This document shows, in pieces, positions 45,213-54,700 of a DNA stretch of 64,000 bases. The number at the start of each line of letters is the position of its first letter. Position 1 is the stretch's first letter. A model generated the notes under the pieces. The model did no database searches, was not told the origin of the DNA, and saw only the letters and a list, made by a program, of their open reading frames with translations. Made by a program: the position numbers and the translations under genes. Source of the stretch: Candidatus Gastranaerophilales bacterium (GTDB lineage: Bacteria > Cyanobacteriota > Vampirovibrionia > Gastranaerophilales > Gastranaerophilaceae); assembly GCA_944322945.1 (NCBI GenBank), contig CALUQN010000004.1, positions 1-64,000 on the forward strand. Direction: 5' to 3'.

Positions 45213-46115
45213 TTATTTTTCCTGTTCGTACCCGAAATTTTTCAGTATATTATCTTTTTTGCGCCAATCTTTTTCTACTTTGACTTCCAGTCCGAGAAAA
45301 ACCTTTTTTTCTGTAATTTTTTCAAGTTCCAGCCTTGATTCCGTTCCGATTTTTTTTAGGAGACTTCCGCCCTTGCCGATTAAAATGCCTTTCTGGCTTT
45401 TAGTTTCGCAGTATATTGCTGCGGTAATTCTGTCAATATCTTCATCTTCTTTATAGGAATTTACCTGTACCGCAACAGAATGCGGAATTTCATCAGAAGT
45501 ATTCAGGAGAATTTTTTCCCTGATAACCTCTTCTGTCACAGAACGCATGCTCTCCTCTGTTACAATGTCTTCCGGATAAAGGAGTCCGCCTTCGGGAAGT
45601 ATTTTATAAATGTTTTTTATAAGTGTGTCAATGTTTCTGCCAGTTTTGGCTGAAATTTTTACTACAGGATAATTTTTGTCAAAGAGGGTTTTGTAGGATA
45701 TTAAATTTTCTTCGACTTTTTCAGGCTTTTTAATTTTATCAACCTTATTCATTACAATGATTACGGGAATTTCGGTCTGCAAAATATTTTGTGCAATCCA
45801 TTTGTCGCCCTTGCCTGCTGGTTCCGAACCGTCAACAAGAAACAGAATAACATCAGCATCCGGAACTGCGATTTTTGCTTCATCAAGAAGAAATTCGCCA
45901 AGTTTGTTCAATGGTTTATGCACACCCGGAGTGTCTATAAAGACAATCTGTCCGTCATTTGTTGTGTAAATCCCTTTTATTCTTTTTCTTGTGGTTTGTG
46001 CTTTATCTGTCGTAATTACAATTTTCTGTCCGAGAATCTTGTTTAAAAGAGTTGATTTCCCTACGTTAGGGCGACCAATTATTGCAGCAAAGCCTGATTT
46101 CATTTTTTCTTTCAT
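45213..46115 (-). CDS. era: GTPase Era
   Basis: 300 residues. G domain: GRPNVGKSTLLN (G1), TTRKRIKGI (G2), DTPGVHKP (G3), NKVD (G4), SAK (G5). C-terminal KH domain with the GKGG loop (ILIGKGGSLLKKIG). It binds 16S rRNA and helps mature the 30S subunit. No SD; TGT-TAAGAT ends six bases before the ATG. Confidence 0.97.
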   Translation of the reverse strand: MKEKMKSGFAAIIGRPNVGKSTLLNKILGQKIVITTDKAQTTRKRIKGIYTTNDGQIVFIDTPGVHKPLNKLGEFLLDEAKIAVPDADVILFLVDGSEPAGKGDKWIAQNILQTEIPVIIVMNKVDKIKKPEKVEENLISYKTLFDKNYPVVKISAKTGRNIDTLIKNIYKILPEGGLLYPEDIVTEESMRSVTEEVIREKILLNTSDEIPHSVAVQVNSYKEDEDIDRITAAIYCETKSQKGILIGKGGSLLKKIGTESRLELEKITEKKVFLGLEVKVEKDWRKKDNILKNFGYEQEK

Positions 46116-46121
46116 ATACGA

Positions 46122-46130
46122 ATCTTAACA
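46122..46130 (-). promoter_or_regulatory. Extended -10 for a leaderless era mRNA
   Basis: TGT-TAAGAT, six bases, then the ATG at 46115 (minus strand). No SD is present. Confidence 0.5.
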
Positions 46131-46218
46131 TAAAAGTATATTTTTTTTAACAAAGTAGCAATTTTTTTTCTTCCCAAGTATTATATAATATATAGTAGGG
46201 AAATATTAGCGGTAGAAA

Positions 46219-48288
46219 ATGATTAAAAAGAAAAATATATTAAGCGCAATTTTATTGTTAGGATTGGCATTAAGCCCCATTAATTACGTTGACGCCAGCG
46301 ATAATTCACTTGTTCAAATGGACATTAAAAAATCTTCAGCTGATTCTGTCGATGTAACTTTATTTACAACCGGTTCATCGACCGAGCACCCTGTTGTTAC
46401 GAAAAAATCCGACAATAAATATGTGATTTTAATGCCGAATGTTTCCGGCAGACAGTCCGGAAAGCCTGATTTGGCAGGTATCAGCGATATAGTTTCCGAT
46501 GTTGATATAAAAACAATAGATGACGGTACCGGCGGATATACAAAAGTTACCCTGATAACAAAAAAGCCCGTTAATATTAAGACAAGCATGCAGACGAGCG
46601 GTCCGGTGACCGAGGAGCAAACCGAATACAGACAGCTTATTGCAAAAGCAAGAGCAAACGGAATAAAAACTTCCCGCATCCCGTCAAACGAAGTGCCGGT
46701 ATCTGAGCAAAAAAAAGCACAAGAAACCACGAAAACTGTTGTGACTGTTAATAAAGCTCAAACCCCGTCTGCCGCTAAAACTGTTAAAAAGAATACAAAA
46801 CCGGCTGTTCAGTTTAAGGAAGTCAGTGCTGAAGAACTGATGAAAAAACATACCCCGGCGCCTGCTAAAACAGTTAAGCTTGAACCTGTGGAAATAAAGG
46901 AAACTTCTTCCGCTCCTAAGATTGCAGAAAAACTTCCGGAAGCAAATGATGCTATCAAAACTGAAATGAATGAACAAATTAAAAAATCGGAAGAAAAAGC
47001 TAAAAAAGAAGTTGCGGCGCCACAGGCTAAACCTGCTGCCGAAAAACAAAAGCCTTCCCGTCAATTCCCGTATGGGCTTGCAGTTGCTCTGCTTCCGATT
47101 ATCGGACTGATTGCGCTTATCAAAATGATTAGAACATCTGTCCAGCGTTCAAATATTCTTAAACAGTCATTTATGGAAAATCTCAACAACCGTCCGTCCG
47201 TTCCGGAAAATTATGATGAGATTATCTCAAATGAAGAACTCTCATGGCAGGAAAAATACAATAAATACCTCGATAAAGCTGCTCCGGCTAAAACAGATAC
47301 TGCTGTTAAAAAGCCTAAAACACAATCCCGCTATAAATTTATCAGTATGCCTCAGCACGATGAAATAGAAGAAAAACGTGAAGAACTTGAGCGCACTATG
47401 GCGGCACCTGCTGCTGAAAAACCTGAAAACAAACCTGTTATAAAGCCGCAGGCTATAGTTACTTCTATTGAAAAAATAGAAAAATTAGACGACAAGCCGC
47501 CTGTTATAAACGAAGTTGAACCGGCTCAGGAATTAATAAAATCAGAAGACAACGTTATACACCACGAAATGACTAAAACAATTAAGTTAAAAGCGTTTGC
47601 CACCGGTGTATCATTGGAAGAAACAAGCAGAAGAAAAAGTTTGACTAAAAAAGCCGCACAGATGCTGGCGGAGGATGAATCGGAAGTCAGACCTGAACCT
47701 CTCAGAAAATCGCAGTTAACCTCCAGCGTAAGACGCCTTTCCGATGCAAATTTAAAAATGGCGGAAGTTACTGAAAAAGGTATTGAAGAAGTTAAGGCAG
47801 AACAGGATTACACAGTGACCTCCGTTGATGAATACCTGTCACTTCTCGATAATGAGCCGCAGGAGTCAGCGAAAGAACCTGTGACATCGCCTGTGTCACG
47901 CACGGAAAATACAGTTGCCGCAAGCCTTGCGCAAGTAAAACCTTCTATGAAGTACCAGAAACCTGCTATTAATACTTCCGGCGAAATTTCAAACCCGATT
48001 ACCCAGAATTCCGAAAACAAAAAATCCTACCTCGACGGGTTAATTGTGAAATCCGGCTTTAACATAGATTCTAATAAAGGTTTTTATGTCGTGAATGTTG
48101 ACGGCACATCTGCGCTTGTCGGTCGCGTAAAAGACGAAGTTTTCGTTCTGAAAAAATTTGACAACAATATAGAAAAACCGCTCCAGGTAAGACGCGATCA
48201 GCCGAATGTATTTATGGTAAAAGCTGACGGCTACCGTTCTTTAGTCAAAGTTGACGAAGAAAAAATGGGCGTACTCGTTGAAATGTAA
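46219..48288 (+). CDS. Large exported/membrane protein with AMIN-like N-terminus
   Basis: 689 residues. Signal peptide 1-26, then a beta-rich domain (~30-110: QMDIKKSSADSVDVTLFTT...YVILMPNVSG...TKVTLITKKPVNI) resembling the AMIN domains that target cell-wall enzymes to division sites. A Lys/Ala/Pro/Glu-rich linker leads to a single membrane helix (~282-302, GLAVALLPIIGLIALIKMI), and a long charged cytoplasmic part follows, closed by a small beta domain (~615-689). It could link envelope and cytoplasm. It is followed 20 bases later by a solute-binding lipoprotein gene. Confidence 0.65.
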   Translation: MIKKKNILSAILLLGLALSPINYVDASDNSLVQMDIKKSSADSVDVTLFTTGSSTEHPVVTKKSDNKYVILMPNVSGRQSGKPDLAGISDIVSDVDIKTIDDGTGGYTKVTLITKKPVNIKTSMQTSGPVTEEQTEYRQLIAKARANGIKTSRIPSNEVPVSEQKKAQETTKTVVTVNKAQTPSAAKTVKKNTKPAVQFKEVSAEELMKKHTPAPAKTVKLEPVEIKETSSAPKIAEKLPEANDAIKTEMNEQIKKSEEKAKKEVAAPQAKPAAEKQKPSRQFPYGLAVALLPIIGLIALIKMIRTSVQRSNILKQSFMENLNNRPSVPENYDEIISNEELSWQEKYNKYLDKAAPAKTDTAVKKPKTQSRYKFISMPQHDEIEEKREELERTMAAPAAEKPENKPVIKPQAIVTSIEKIEKLDDKPPVINEVEPAQELIKSEDNVIHHEMTKTIKLKAFATGVSLEETSRRKSLTKKAAQMLAEDESEVRPEPLRKSQLTSSVRRLSDANLKMAEVTEKGIEEVKAEQDYTVTSVDEYLSLLDNEPQESAKEPVTSPVSRTENTVAASLAQVKPSMKYQKPAINTSGEISNPITQNSENKKSYLDGLIVKSGFNIDSNKGFYVVNVDGTSALVGRVKDEVFVLKKFDNNIEKPLQVRRDQPNVFMVKADGYRSLVKVDEEKMGVLVEM

Positions 48289-48308
48289 TAAATAAAAGAG
48301 AGAGAACT

Positions 48309-49475
48309 GTGTTCGGTAGAATTTCTGCGATAGTGTGTTCAATATGCTTAATGCTTTGTATCTGCGGGTGCGGCGAAGTCAAAAACAATGCTGATACAAT
48401 CCAATTTGCAAGCTGGGGTTCAAAATCAGAAGTGGAAATCCTAAAGCCTCTTCTTGATGAGTTTGAGCATCAAAACCCTGATATAAAAATTGAATTTATA
48501 CATATTCCGCAAAATTATTTTCAAAAAATCCACCTGCTTTTTGCCTCCAAAAAAGCACCTGATGTAATTTTTCTGAATAATCAGTATTTGCCTGTATATG
48601 CAAATGCCGGACTTTTAAGAGAATTCACGGATAGTGATTTTGACAAAGAAGAATTTTATCCGCAATCACTTGATGCTTTATCATGGGACGGCTCGGTGTA
48701 TGCAGTGCCGCGGGATATTTCAACGCTGGTAATCTTTTACAACAAAGATATTTTTAAGGATAAAAATGTTCCGTATCCGCATAGCGGCTGGACAATGGAA
48801 GAGTTTTTGCAATCCGCACAAAAGCTCACCTCGCTGCCTGACGTTTTTGGTGTAAGTTTTGAAGAAGACGTTTTGTTTTACCTGCCGTATCTTATGAGTT
48901 TTGGCGGAGGTGTCTTGTCTGACGATTTAACCTCGGATATTTCAAATACTCCGGAAAGCAAGGCCGGTCTGCAATTTTATGCGGATTTGCGCAGCAAATA
49001 CCATGTTGCCCCTTTAAAATCAGAGAGTGCGAGTGCAACAATGGCGCAAATGTTTTTGCAGGGGCGGCTCGGAATGTATCTTTCCGGAAGGTGGATTGTG
49101 CCTAAATTCAGAGAAGAAGCGTTTTTTGACTGGGATGTTGCGGAATTCCCAAAAGGTTCTGCGGGCAGTGTAACCCCTCTTGACGCATCTGGCTGGGCTG
49201 TTTCCGCACAATCGAAAAATCCGCAGGCTGCACTGAAACTCATTAAATTTTTGTCATCAAAAGAGGCTATTGAAAAGTTTACTGAAAGCGGATTAATTGT
49301 TCCGGCTCGTGAGGATGTCGCATTGTCAGAAAAATTTTTGGACGGTCAAAAACCATATAACTCCCGGGCTTTTATTGATTCTGTTAATAATGCAAAGCCC
49401 ACACCTGTTTCAGTTGATTACAGGATTATACTCGATAAAACAAAAGCTCAAAATGAATATATATTTAATCAGTGA
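48309..49475 (+). CDS. Extracellular solute-binding lipoprotein, ABC sugar type
   Basis: 388 residues from a GTG start. The lipobox (ICLMLCICGC) anchors it outside the membrane. The body matches family 1 solute-binding proteins: FASWGSKSEVEILKPLLDEFEHQNPDIKIEFIH, APDVIFLNNQYLPVYANAGLL, AVPRDISTLVIFYNKDIFKD, MFLQGRLGMYLSGRW and GWAVSAQSKNPQAALKLIKFLSSKEA. Probably binds a sugar or oligosaccharide. No permease or ATPase gene is adjacent, so its transporter is elsewhere. Confidence 0.88.
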   Translation: MFGRISAIVCSICLMLCICGCGEVKNNADTIQFASWGSKSEVEILKPLLDEFEHQNPDIKIEFIHIPQNYFQKIHLLFASKKAPDVIFLNNQYLPVYANAGLLREFTDSDFDKEEFYPQSLDALSWDGSVYAVPRDISTLVIFYNKDIFKDKNVPYPHSGWTMEEFLQSAQKLTSLPDVFGVSFEEDVLFYLPYLMSFGGGVLSDDLTSDISNTPESKAGLQFYADLRSKYHVAPLKSESASATMAQMFLQGRLGMYLSGRWIVPKFREEAFFDWDVAEFPKGSAGSVTPLDASGWAVSAQSKNPQAALKLIKFLSSKEAIEKFTESGLIVPAREDVALSEKFLDGQKPYNSRAFIDSVNNAKPTPVSVDYRIILDKTKAQNEYIFNQ

Positions 49476-49517
49476 ACTTACAATAAATGCTTTTGAACTG
49501 TAAAACCGGGTGCTTGG

Positions 49518-49922
49518 CTATTGAACTATAAAAGGCGACATAGTGAGCGGTTTTTGGGGGTTATCCTTTGAGTAAACTACCATTACATAAGACCCCGGCT
49601 GGTTCAGCACTACATAGTCGTCATAATAATACATCTGCTCTTCTTTTAATCTTGCGTTATGTGTCCAGAAAAGTTCATATCCAAGTCTGCCGGCGCTGCC
49701 TTTTTTAATTATTTGGATATAGATGTTGTGAGTTTGTACTTTTTTCGGAAGTAAAATTAAGTAATATATCCGTTCGCCGCGTGTAAATACCGTATCATTT
49801 GACATTACCGTTTCAACGGTTATATGATTTTTGTTGAACAAAATCATCGGCTTTGTGTTTGAACACGCCGTTGTCGTTAAAATTGTCACCATTGCCAGTA
49901 TGTACAGAATTAATTTTTTCAT
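49518..49922 (-). CDS. Small lipoprotein, unknown function
   Basis: 134 residues with a lipobox (ILTTTAC, modified Cys ~20). The mature part is beta-rich with Tyr-rich strands (GERIYYLILLP, EEQMYYYDDYVVLNQPGSYVMVVY), suggesting an Ig-like fold. It starts two bases after the stop of the exported TPR gene and is surely co-transcribed with it. Confidence 0.7.
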   Translation of the reverse strand: MKKLILYILAMVTILTTTACSNTKPMILFNKNHITVETVMSNDTVFTRGERIYYLILLPKKVQTHNIYIQIIKKGSAGRLGYELFWTHNARLKEEQMYYYDDYVVLNQPGSYVMVVYSKDNPQKPLTMSPFIVQ

Positions 49923-49924
49923 AA

Positions 49925-51970
49925 TCAGCTTAATTTTTTAATTTTGTCTAAAACAGGCGCGACCTGCGATTCGTCGGTATTATATTCAAGGAATTTTTGG
50001 TAATTTTTAACGGCTTCTTCTTTGTTATTTTCAGTCTCGTAAGCAAGCGCGAGTGCAAAATATGCGTATGCGTATTTTGAATCAATTGAGATTACGCGGG
50101 TGAAACACTCTTTGCTGCCTGCAATGTCATTATTGTTTGCATAGACCAGACCGAGATTAAACCAGCCGTCTGCGTATGACGGGTTTACGAATATTGATTT
50201 TTTATAAAAATCAACTGCTTTTTCCATATCATTTTGGGCTTTATAGATATTGCCGAGTTTAAGCAATGTCACTTCGTCACTCGGATTAATTTTCAAGGCC
50301 GCCTGATAGTTTCTCACTGCATCATCATATTTTTTGGACTTAAAGCTTTCGTCCGCAATCGCAATAAAATCTTTATTCCGTTGAGCATCAAGTTCAGCCT
50401 CTTCCTTTGACGCTTTTGTTGAATTATCTTCAACAACTACCGCCGGAATTTCCATATCATCAGTCACCTCTATGTTAGACGCAACTTCTTTATTTTGGGT
50501 AGAAGCGATGAAGTCAGCGTATTCTTCGCTGTACAGCTTATTTTCAGGAGACATTCCGATTGCCTGCTCATAAAATTCAGAGGCTTTATCGTTCATTTTG
50601 CAGCCTCTGTAAGCCCTTGCAAGCCCAAAGTATGCTTCACTGTCTTTAGTGCCGGCTTTAACTGCTTTTTCAAAATGTTCAGCTGCTTTGGAAAAGTTTG
50701 ATGCTGTAAGTTCAAGGTTTCCCTGTGCCATAAGCGCGGTCAGAAAATTGTCTTTGATAAGTTTGCTGTCATTCCAGTTCATTATATCTTCATAGAGCGC
50801 AATAGCTTCTTCATAGCGGTCAAGTGCGTGTAGTGCGATAGCCTTATCTGTTTTGACCTGCAAATCTTTGCTGTCCAGTGCTAGAATTTCGTCATAATAT
50901 TTGAGTGCGTGCTCGTAATCTTTTTGGATATGATAGCATTTTGCAATCTCTTTTTTCAGGTTGATATCGTCTTTGTCTTTTTCAATTGCCTTGGTGAATT
51001 CAGCGATTGCAAGGTCGTAATTTTTGTCACGTTCGTAGAGTATCGCAAGGTTTTTGAAACCTCTGACATCATCAGGAAACTTTTCGGTATAGATTTTGTA
51101 CTGCTCAATCGCGGCGGCGTTGTTGCCGATATCAGCAAGAAGGTTTGCGTAATCCAGTCTCAAAGAATGTAATTGCGGTGCCTGTTTAAACACTACATCA
51201 TACTGAGCAAGTGCCTGATTGTTGCGCTCAAGTTCCTGATAAGCCAGCGCCAATGAAACGTGGGCTGATGTGTTTTCATAATCTGCGCTCACTGCTTTTT
51301 CAAGCATTTCTACAGCTTGCTCGTAATTTTTCATCTTAAACAATGCCTGACCGTAGTTTGAATAATATTTAAAATCATTCGGATTTTTAGCCAGCAGTTC
51401 TGCGTAAACGTTTGCTGCATTTTGGGAATCTCCTGCCGCAAACAGTGAATTCGCAAGGTTTTCTCTTGCTTCTTTGTGGTTCGGGTATGCTTCAAGAAAT
51501 TTCTTATAATTTTCAATTCCTGCTTTGTATTCACCAAGCTGATACTGAACGTTTGCTATATTCAGATAGTTATATTTGTATTCCGGAAAAATTTTCAAAG
51601 CGTTTTCGTAAGCCGCAAGCGCCTGCTTGTAGTCACCTTTTGTCTGGTAAATATTCCCTATACTGATGAATATAAAAGCATCATTAGGGCGGAGTTTTGC
51701 CACTTTTGTATAAGCTGCAAGCGCGTCGTCGTATTTGTCAAGTTCCGTATAAAGCCCGGCAAGCTTTGTCAAAAGCAGAGCATCATCACCTGTCAGCTGT
51801 ATTGCCTGCAATACTTTTTCTGCTGCAGCCTCGTAATTGTGCTGGTATTCAAGCGTGCACGCCTGCTGATAAAGAGTTGTTGCCTCAGGTGACATGTAAG
51901 CGTCAGCTGAAATTGTCCCCCCTGCAAGTGCCATAACCATCATTGTTGATATAATTAAATGCTTATTAAT
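49925..51970 (-). CDS. Exported TPR protein, probably using an ATT start codon
   Basis: About 681 residues. At least fourteen TPR units run through the mature protein, with a low-complexity acidic break around residues 470-520. The first ATG is at 51943, but that start leaves a signal peptide without any positive N-region and no SD. An in-frame ATT at 51970 has AGGAG with seven bases spacing and adds (M)NKHLIIST, giving a normal signal peptide. ATG at 51943 remains possible. Likely a periplasmic or membrane-attached assembly scaffold, with the lipoprotein gene downstream as partner. Confidence 0.75.
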   Translation of the reverse strand: MNKHLIISTMMVMALAGGTISADAYMSPEATTLYQQACTLEYQHNYEAAAEKVLQAIQLTGDDALLLTKLAGLYTELDKYDDALAAYTKVAKLRPNDAFIFISIGNIYQTKGDYKQALAAYENALKIFPEYKYNYLNIANVQYQLGEYKAGIENYKKFLEAYPNHKEARENLANSLFAAGDSQNAANVYAELLAKNPNDFKYYSNYGQALFKMKNYEQAVEMLEKAVSADYENTSAHVSLALAYQELERNNQALAQYDVVFKQAPQLHSLRLDYANLLADIGNNAAAIEQYKIYTEKFPDDVRGFKNLAILYERDKNYDLAIAEFTKAIEKDKDDINLKKEIAKCYHIQKDYEHALKYYDEILALDSKDLQVKTDKAIALHALDRYEEAIALYEDIMNWNDSKLIKDNFLTALMAQGNLELTASNFSKAAEHFEKAVKAGTKDSEAYFGLARAYRGCKMNDKASEFYEQAIGMSPENKLYSEEYADFIASTQNKEVASNIEVTDDMEIPAVVVEDNSTKASKEEAELDAQRNKDFIAIADESFKSKKYDDAVRNYQAALKINPSDEVTLLKLGNIYKAQNDMEKAVDFYKKSIFVNPSYADGWFNLGLVYANNNDIAGSKECFTRVISIDSKYAYAYFALALAYETENNKEEAVKNYQKFLEYNTDESQVAPVLDKIKKLS

Positions 51971-52015
51971 TGTTCCGCTCCTAAGTTTTTCCCTGATGAC
52001 ATTTTAGCACAAAAT

Positions 52016-52936
52016 CTAAATTAGTGTAAAGCTGTGGGAGTAGATTTTCCTGTTGAAAATTATCTCTGCTGTTTTTATGATTTTGCACTGTTCATCATTG
52101 TTTCGGTCATAATCCGGTACTTCAAAATCAGGAAATTCACTCATCTGCTCAGCAAGGCTTAAATACAATCGGTCTGTTTCTTTTTCCGGGGTATTTTTTT
52201 CTAACATTCTGAATATTCTGACCAGTTCATCATCGCCGCCGTCGGCAATCACCGCATCAAGTCCGGCTCCGTAAGCCAGCACCCCGAAAACTCTGTTTAT
52301 CAAAGGACGCAGCCCTGTAGGCGAACCGTTTGATATGTTTGAAAGTCCGATTACCGTCTTGACCGGCGGGTCAAAACTTTCTTTTATCATTTTTATTGTT
52401 CCGAGTGCCTCAACCCCCTGCGATTGGTCAACACTCACGGGCAGTACAAGCGGATCAAAAAATATTTTCTCAGGATTAATTCCTTTGGCTAAGGAATTTT
52501 CATACATCTCAAACGCAATCTCAAGTCTTCCGTCCGCAGTTTTGGGAATCCCGGTTTCCTTGCTCAATGTAAGCTCTATAAGCCTGCTTTGAAACTCCAG
52601 TGCCAAATCTGTTATCTTTTCAAACCGCACTTCGTCATTACCTGTGCTGTTTACAAAGACTTCCTCGGGTTTGCGTACCCTCATAAGCCCTGACGCCATT
52701 TCATCAGCATTTGTTGTGTCAATTGATATCCCAAGTTTTGAATGTTTTTCCGTAATATCGCACAGCCACGGGATTACACCCTTTAATTCACCCTTTGCAG
52801 GTCCTGCATTCAAGTCTGCATAATCCATATTTTTTTGCTTGTCAAGTACTGATAAAATTACGCCTTCATCGCGTGCCAAAAGTGCCTCGCGTATCTTTGG
52901 CGATATTATATGTATGTTTTCTCCAATCAATATCAT
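52016..52936 (-). CDS. acsE: Methyltetrahydrofolate:corrinoid methyltransferase-like protein
   Basis: 306 residues, pterin-binding TIM barrel. Signatures: ILIGENIHIISPKIREAL, MDYADLNAGP, LGISIDTTNADEM, INPEKIFFDPLVLPVSVDQSQG and TVIGLSNISNGSPTGLRPLIN, as in AcsE and the MetH pterin domain. It would move a methyl group from methyl-THF to a corrinoid protein. No acs/cooS genes are here, so a full Wood-Ljungdahl role is not shown; one-carbon or methionine metabolism is an alternative. No SD; TGG-TAAAAT ends six bases before the ATG. Confidence 0.75.
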   Translation of the reverse strand: MILIGENIHIISPKIREALLARDEGVILSVLDKQKNMDYADLNAGPAKGELKGVIPWLCDITEKHSKLGISIDTTNADEMASGLMRVRKPEEVFVNSTGNDEVRFEKITDLALEFQSRLIELTLSKETGIPKTADGRLEIAFEMYENSLAKGINPEKIFFDPLVLPVSVDQSQGVEALGTIKMIKESFDPPVKTVIGLSNISNGSPTGLRPLINRVFGVLAYGAGLDAVIADGGDDELVRIFRMLEKNTPEKETDRLYLSLAEQMSEFPDFEVPDYDRNNDEQCKIIKTAEIIFNRKIYSHSFTLI

Positions 52937-52942
52937 AGTCTT

Positions 52943-52951
52943 ATTTTACCA
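52943..52951 (-). promoter_or_regulatory. Extended -10 for a leaderless methyltransferase mRNA
   Basis: TGG-TAAAAT, six bases, then the ATG at 52936 (minus strand). No SD is present. Confidence 0.5.
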
Positions 52952-53199
52952 CGAATATCAAACGCAAAACCATTCATAAAGAGTACATATCCTTAAAAAA
53001 ACATATTTGTGTTACAAAAATTTACACAGCCGGAGATAACCGGCTGATTACATTCCCGAGAATTAGTTACAGAACAGGTGGAAATGCCTTGCAAAATATG
53101 GTATAATATTATTATAGGATAAGTAAGTGTATTTAATCTACATCATGAAACAAAACAAATAATTTTTGGGGCACAACAAAAAGGAAAAGGAGTAATTGT

Positions 53200-53358
53200 A
53201 TGGCAACATTAGTAACACCGACAACGGACAAGCCTATCAAATCCAAGTTCAATGACGAGTTTGAAAATTATCTGAAAAATCAATGCTTAAAAACTACATT
53301 CAACGGCTTGGAATTAGAAACATTCTCTTGGTATAAGAAAGTATTAGGTCTTGTATAA
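53200..53358 (+). CDS. Short conserved-looking protein, 52 residues
   Basis: Reads MATLVTPTTDKPIK, then FNDEFENYLKNQ and ends ETFSWYKKVLGLV. AAAAGGAG lies seven bases before the ATG, and a TATAAT (53102-53107) lies about 90 bases upstream, leaving a sizeable 5' leader. A weak hairpin followed by TATTTTTG lies after it (~53390-53426). The strong SD and isolated promoter argue for a real gene. Function unknown. Confidence 0.6.
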   Translation: MATLVTPTTDKPIKSKFNDEFENYLKNQCLKTTFNGLELETFSWYKKVLGLV

Positions 53359-53433
53359 TCGAAATTTGAAACGAAAGGGTAGAACATTCAAAAGTGCCAA
53401 TCAACGGAACCGCAGGTTGGTATTTTTGTATGT

Positions 53434-54630
53434 TCATTTTTTGAAGATGCTTATGGCTCTTGGCAAAATACCCAAACAATAGGAAATAACAATACCATAA
53501 TTTGAGATAGGGATACCTGCAGCATTTGCAAGAAGGATTCTGGAGAGTACTTCGCGGCGGTTTGTCATACACGCACCGCAGTGTATAATCAGGCTGTAGC
53601 CGCTAATATCAGGGAAATCATGCCCTGAATAGTGTTCTATAATTAATTCTTTTCCGGTTTTCTTGCGAAGAAGAGCAGGTATTTTAACCTTGCCTATATC
53701 ATCTTCTATAGCGTGGTGGGTGCAGCTTTCAAGAATAAGCACTCTGTCGCCGTCATTCAGCGCATCAATAGCTTGTGCACCTTGCTCAAACGCTGCTAAA
53801 TCACCTTTTAACCTTGCAAAAAGTATAGAAAATGATGTGAGCGGAATATTCTCAGGCACAATTTCACTCACAGTTTTAAACGCCTGTGAATCTGTCACAA
53901 CAAGAGACGGCGGTGTTTTTAAGTTGTTCAAAGCCGCTTCAAGTTCACTTTCTTTGACAACATAGCTCAAACAATTGCTGTCCAGCAAATCTCTTATTGT
54001 CTGCACCTGCGGCAGAATAATTCTTCCCTTAGGCGCCTCCTTATCAACCGGAATAACGAGAATAACAGTGTCGCCTGTCTGCACAAGGTCGCCGATGATT
54101 TTGGGCGAATTTACAAAATCATCGGGCAGCATTTTTACCAGTAAATCTTTAAACTTGAAAACGATTTTTTCATCATCTTTTGCCGATGTGATTAAGATTT
54201 TATCTGTATAATCAACAATTTCGCTTAATTTTTCGCCGGTAATCTGTTCAACATCGCACTTGTTAATCACAACCATAAAAGGTATTTGGAGTTCGTTAAA
54301 TTTTGCAAATAGTTCTTTTTCATAATCGTCAATCCCGTGGAAATCACAGATGACAACAGCGATATCAGTACGGTTAATAATTTTAAGAGTTTTTTCAAGA
54401 CGCTGCGCGCTCAACTCTGTATTGTCGTTAATCCCGGCAGTGTCAAGAAAAGTTACGGGCCCGACAGGCAAAAGCTCCATTGATTTTTCGACCACATCAG
54501 TTGTCGTTCCGGCAATGTCAGATACAATTGACATATCCTGACCAGTAATCTTATTTAAAAAAGAAGATTTGCCAACGTTAGTTTTTCCAAAAATTCCTAT
54601 ATGCAGTCTCATTGATTTTAATGTTTTCAT
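53434..54630 (-). CDS. hydF: [FeFe]-hydrogenase maturation GTPase HydF
   Basis: 398 residues. GTPase domain: GKTNVGKSSF (~15-24), GTTTD, DTAGI, NKCD. A dimerisation domain follows, then the cluster-binding C-terminus with the canonical C303-x-H305 ... H350-C351-x-x-C354 ligands. HydF carries the 2Fe precursor to the hydrogenase, so the cell makes an [FeFe]-hydrogenase and probably evolves H2 during fermentation. HydE, HydG and the hydrogenase are not in this window. AGGAG precedes the ATG. Confidence 0.95.
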   Translation of the reverse strand: MKTLKSMRLHIGIFGKTNVGKSSFLNKITGQDMSIVSDIAGTTTDVVEKSMELLPVGPVTFLDTAGINDNTELSAQRLEKTLKIINRTDIAVVICDFHGIDDYEKELFAKFNELQIPFMVVINKCDVEQITGEKLSEIVDYTDKILITSAKDDEKIVFKFKDLLVKMLPDDFVNSPKIIGDLVQTGDTVILVIPVDKEAPKGRIILPQVQTIRDLLDSNCLSYVVKESELEAALNNLKTPPSLVVTDSQAFKTVSEIVPENIPLTSFSILFARLKGDLAAFEQGAQAIDALNDGDRVLILESCTHHAIEDDIGKVKIPALLRKKTGKELIIEHYSGHDFPDISGYSLIIHCGACMTNRREVLSRILLANAAGIPISNYGIVISYCLGILPRAISIFKK

Positions 54631-54700
54631 AAAGCTCCTTTTTAAGTGAATTGTGAAGCGTGGAAAATGTTGTATAAAGAGTTTTTACGCCTTAAATACT

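Noticed and set aside
52016-52936. Proof of a Wood-Ljungdahl pathway from the AcsE-like gene
   Set aside because: No carbonyl branch genes are in the window; the protein family also serves other methyl transfers.
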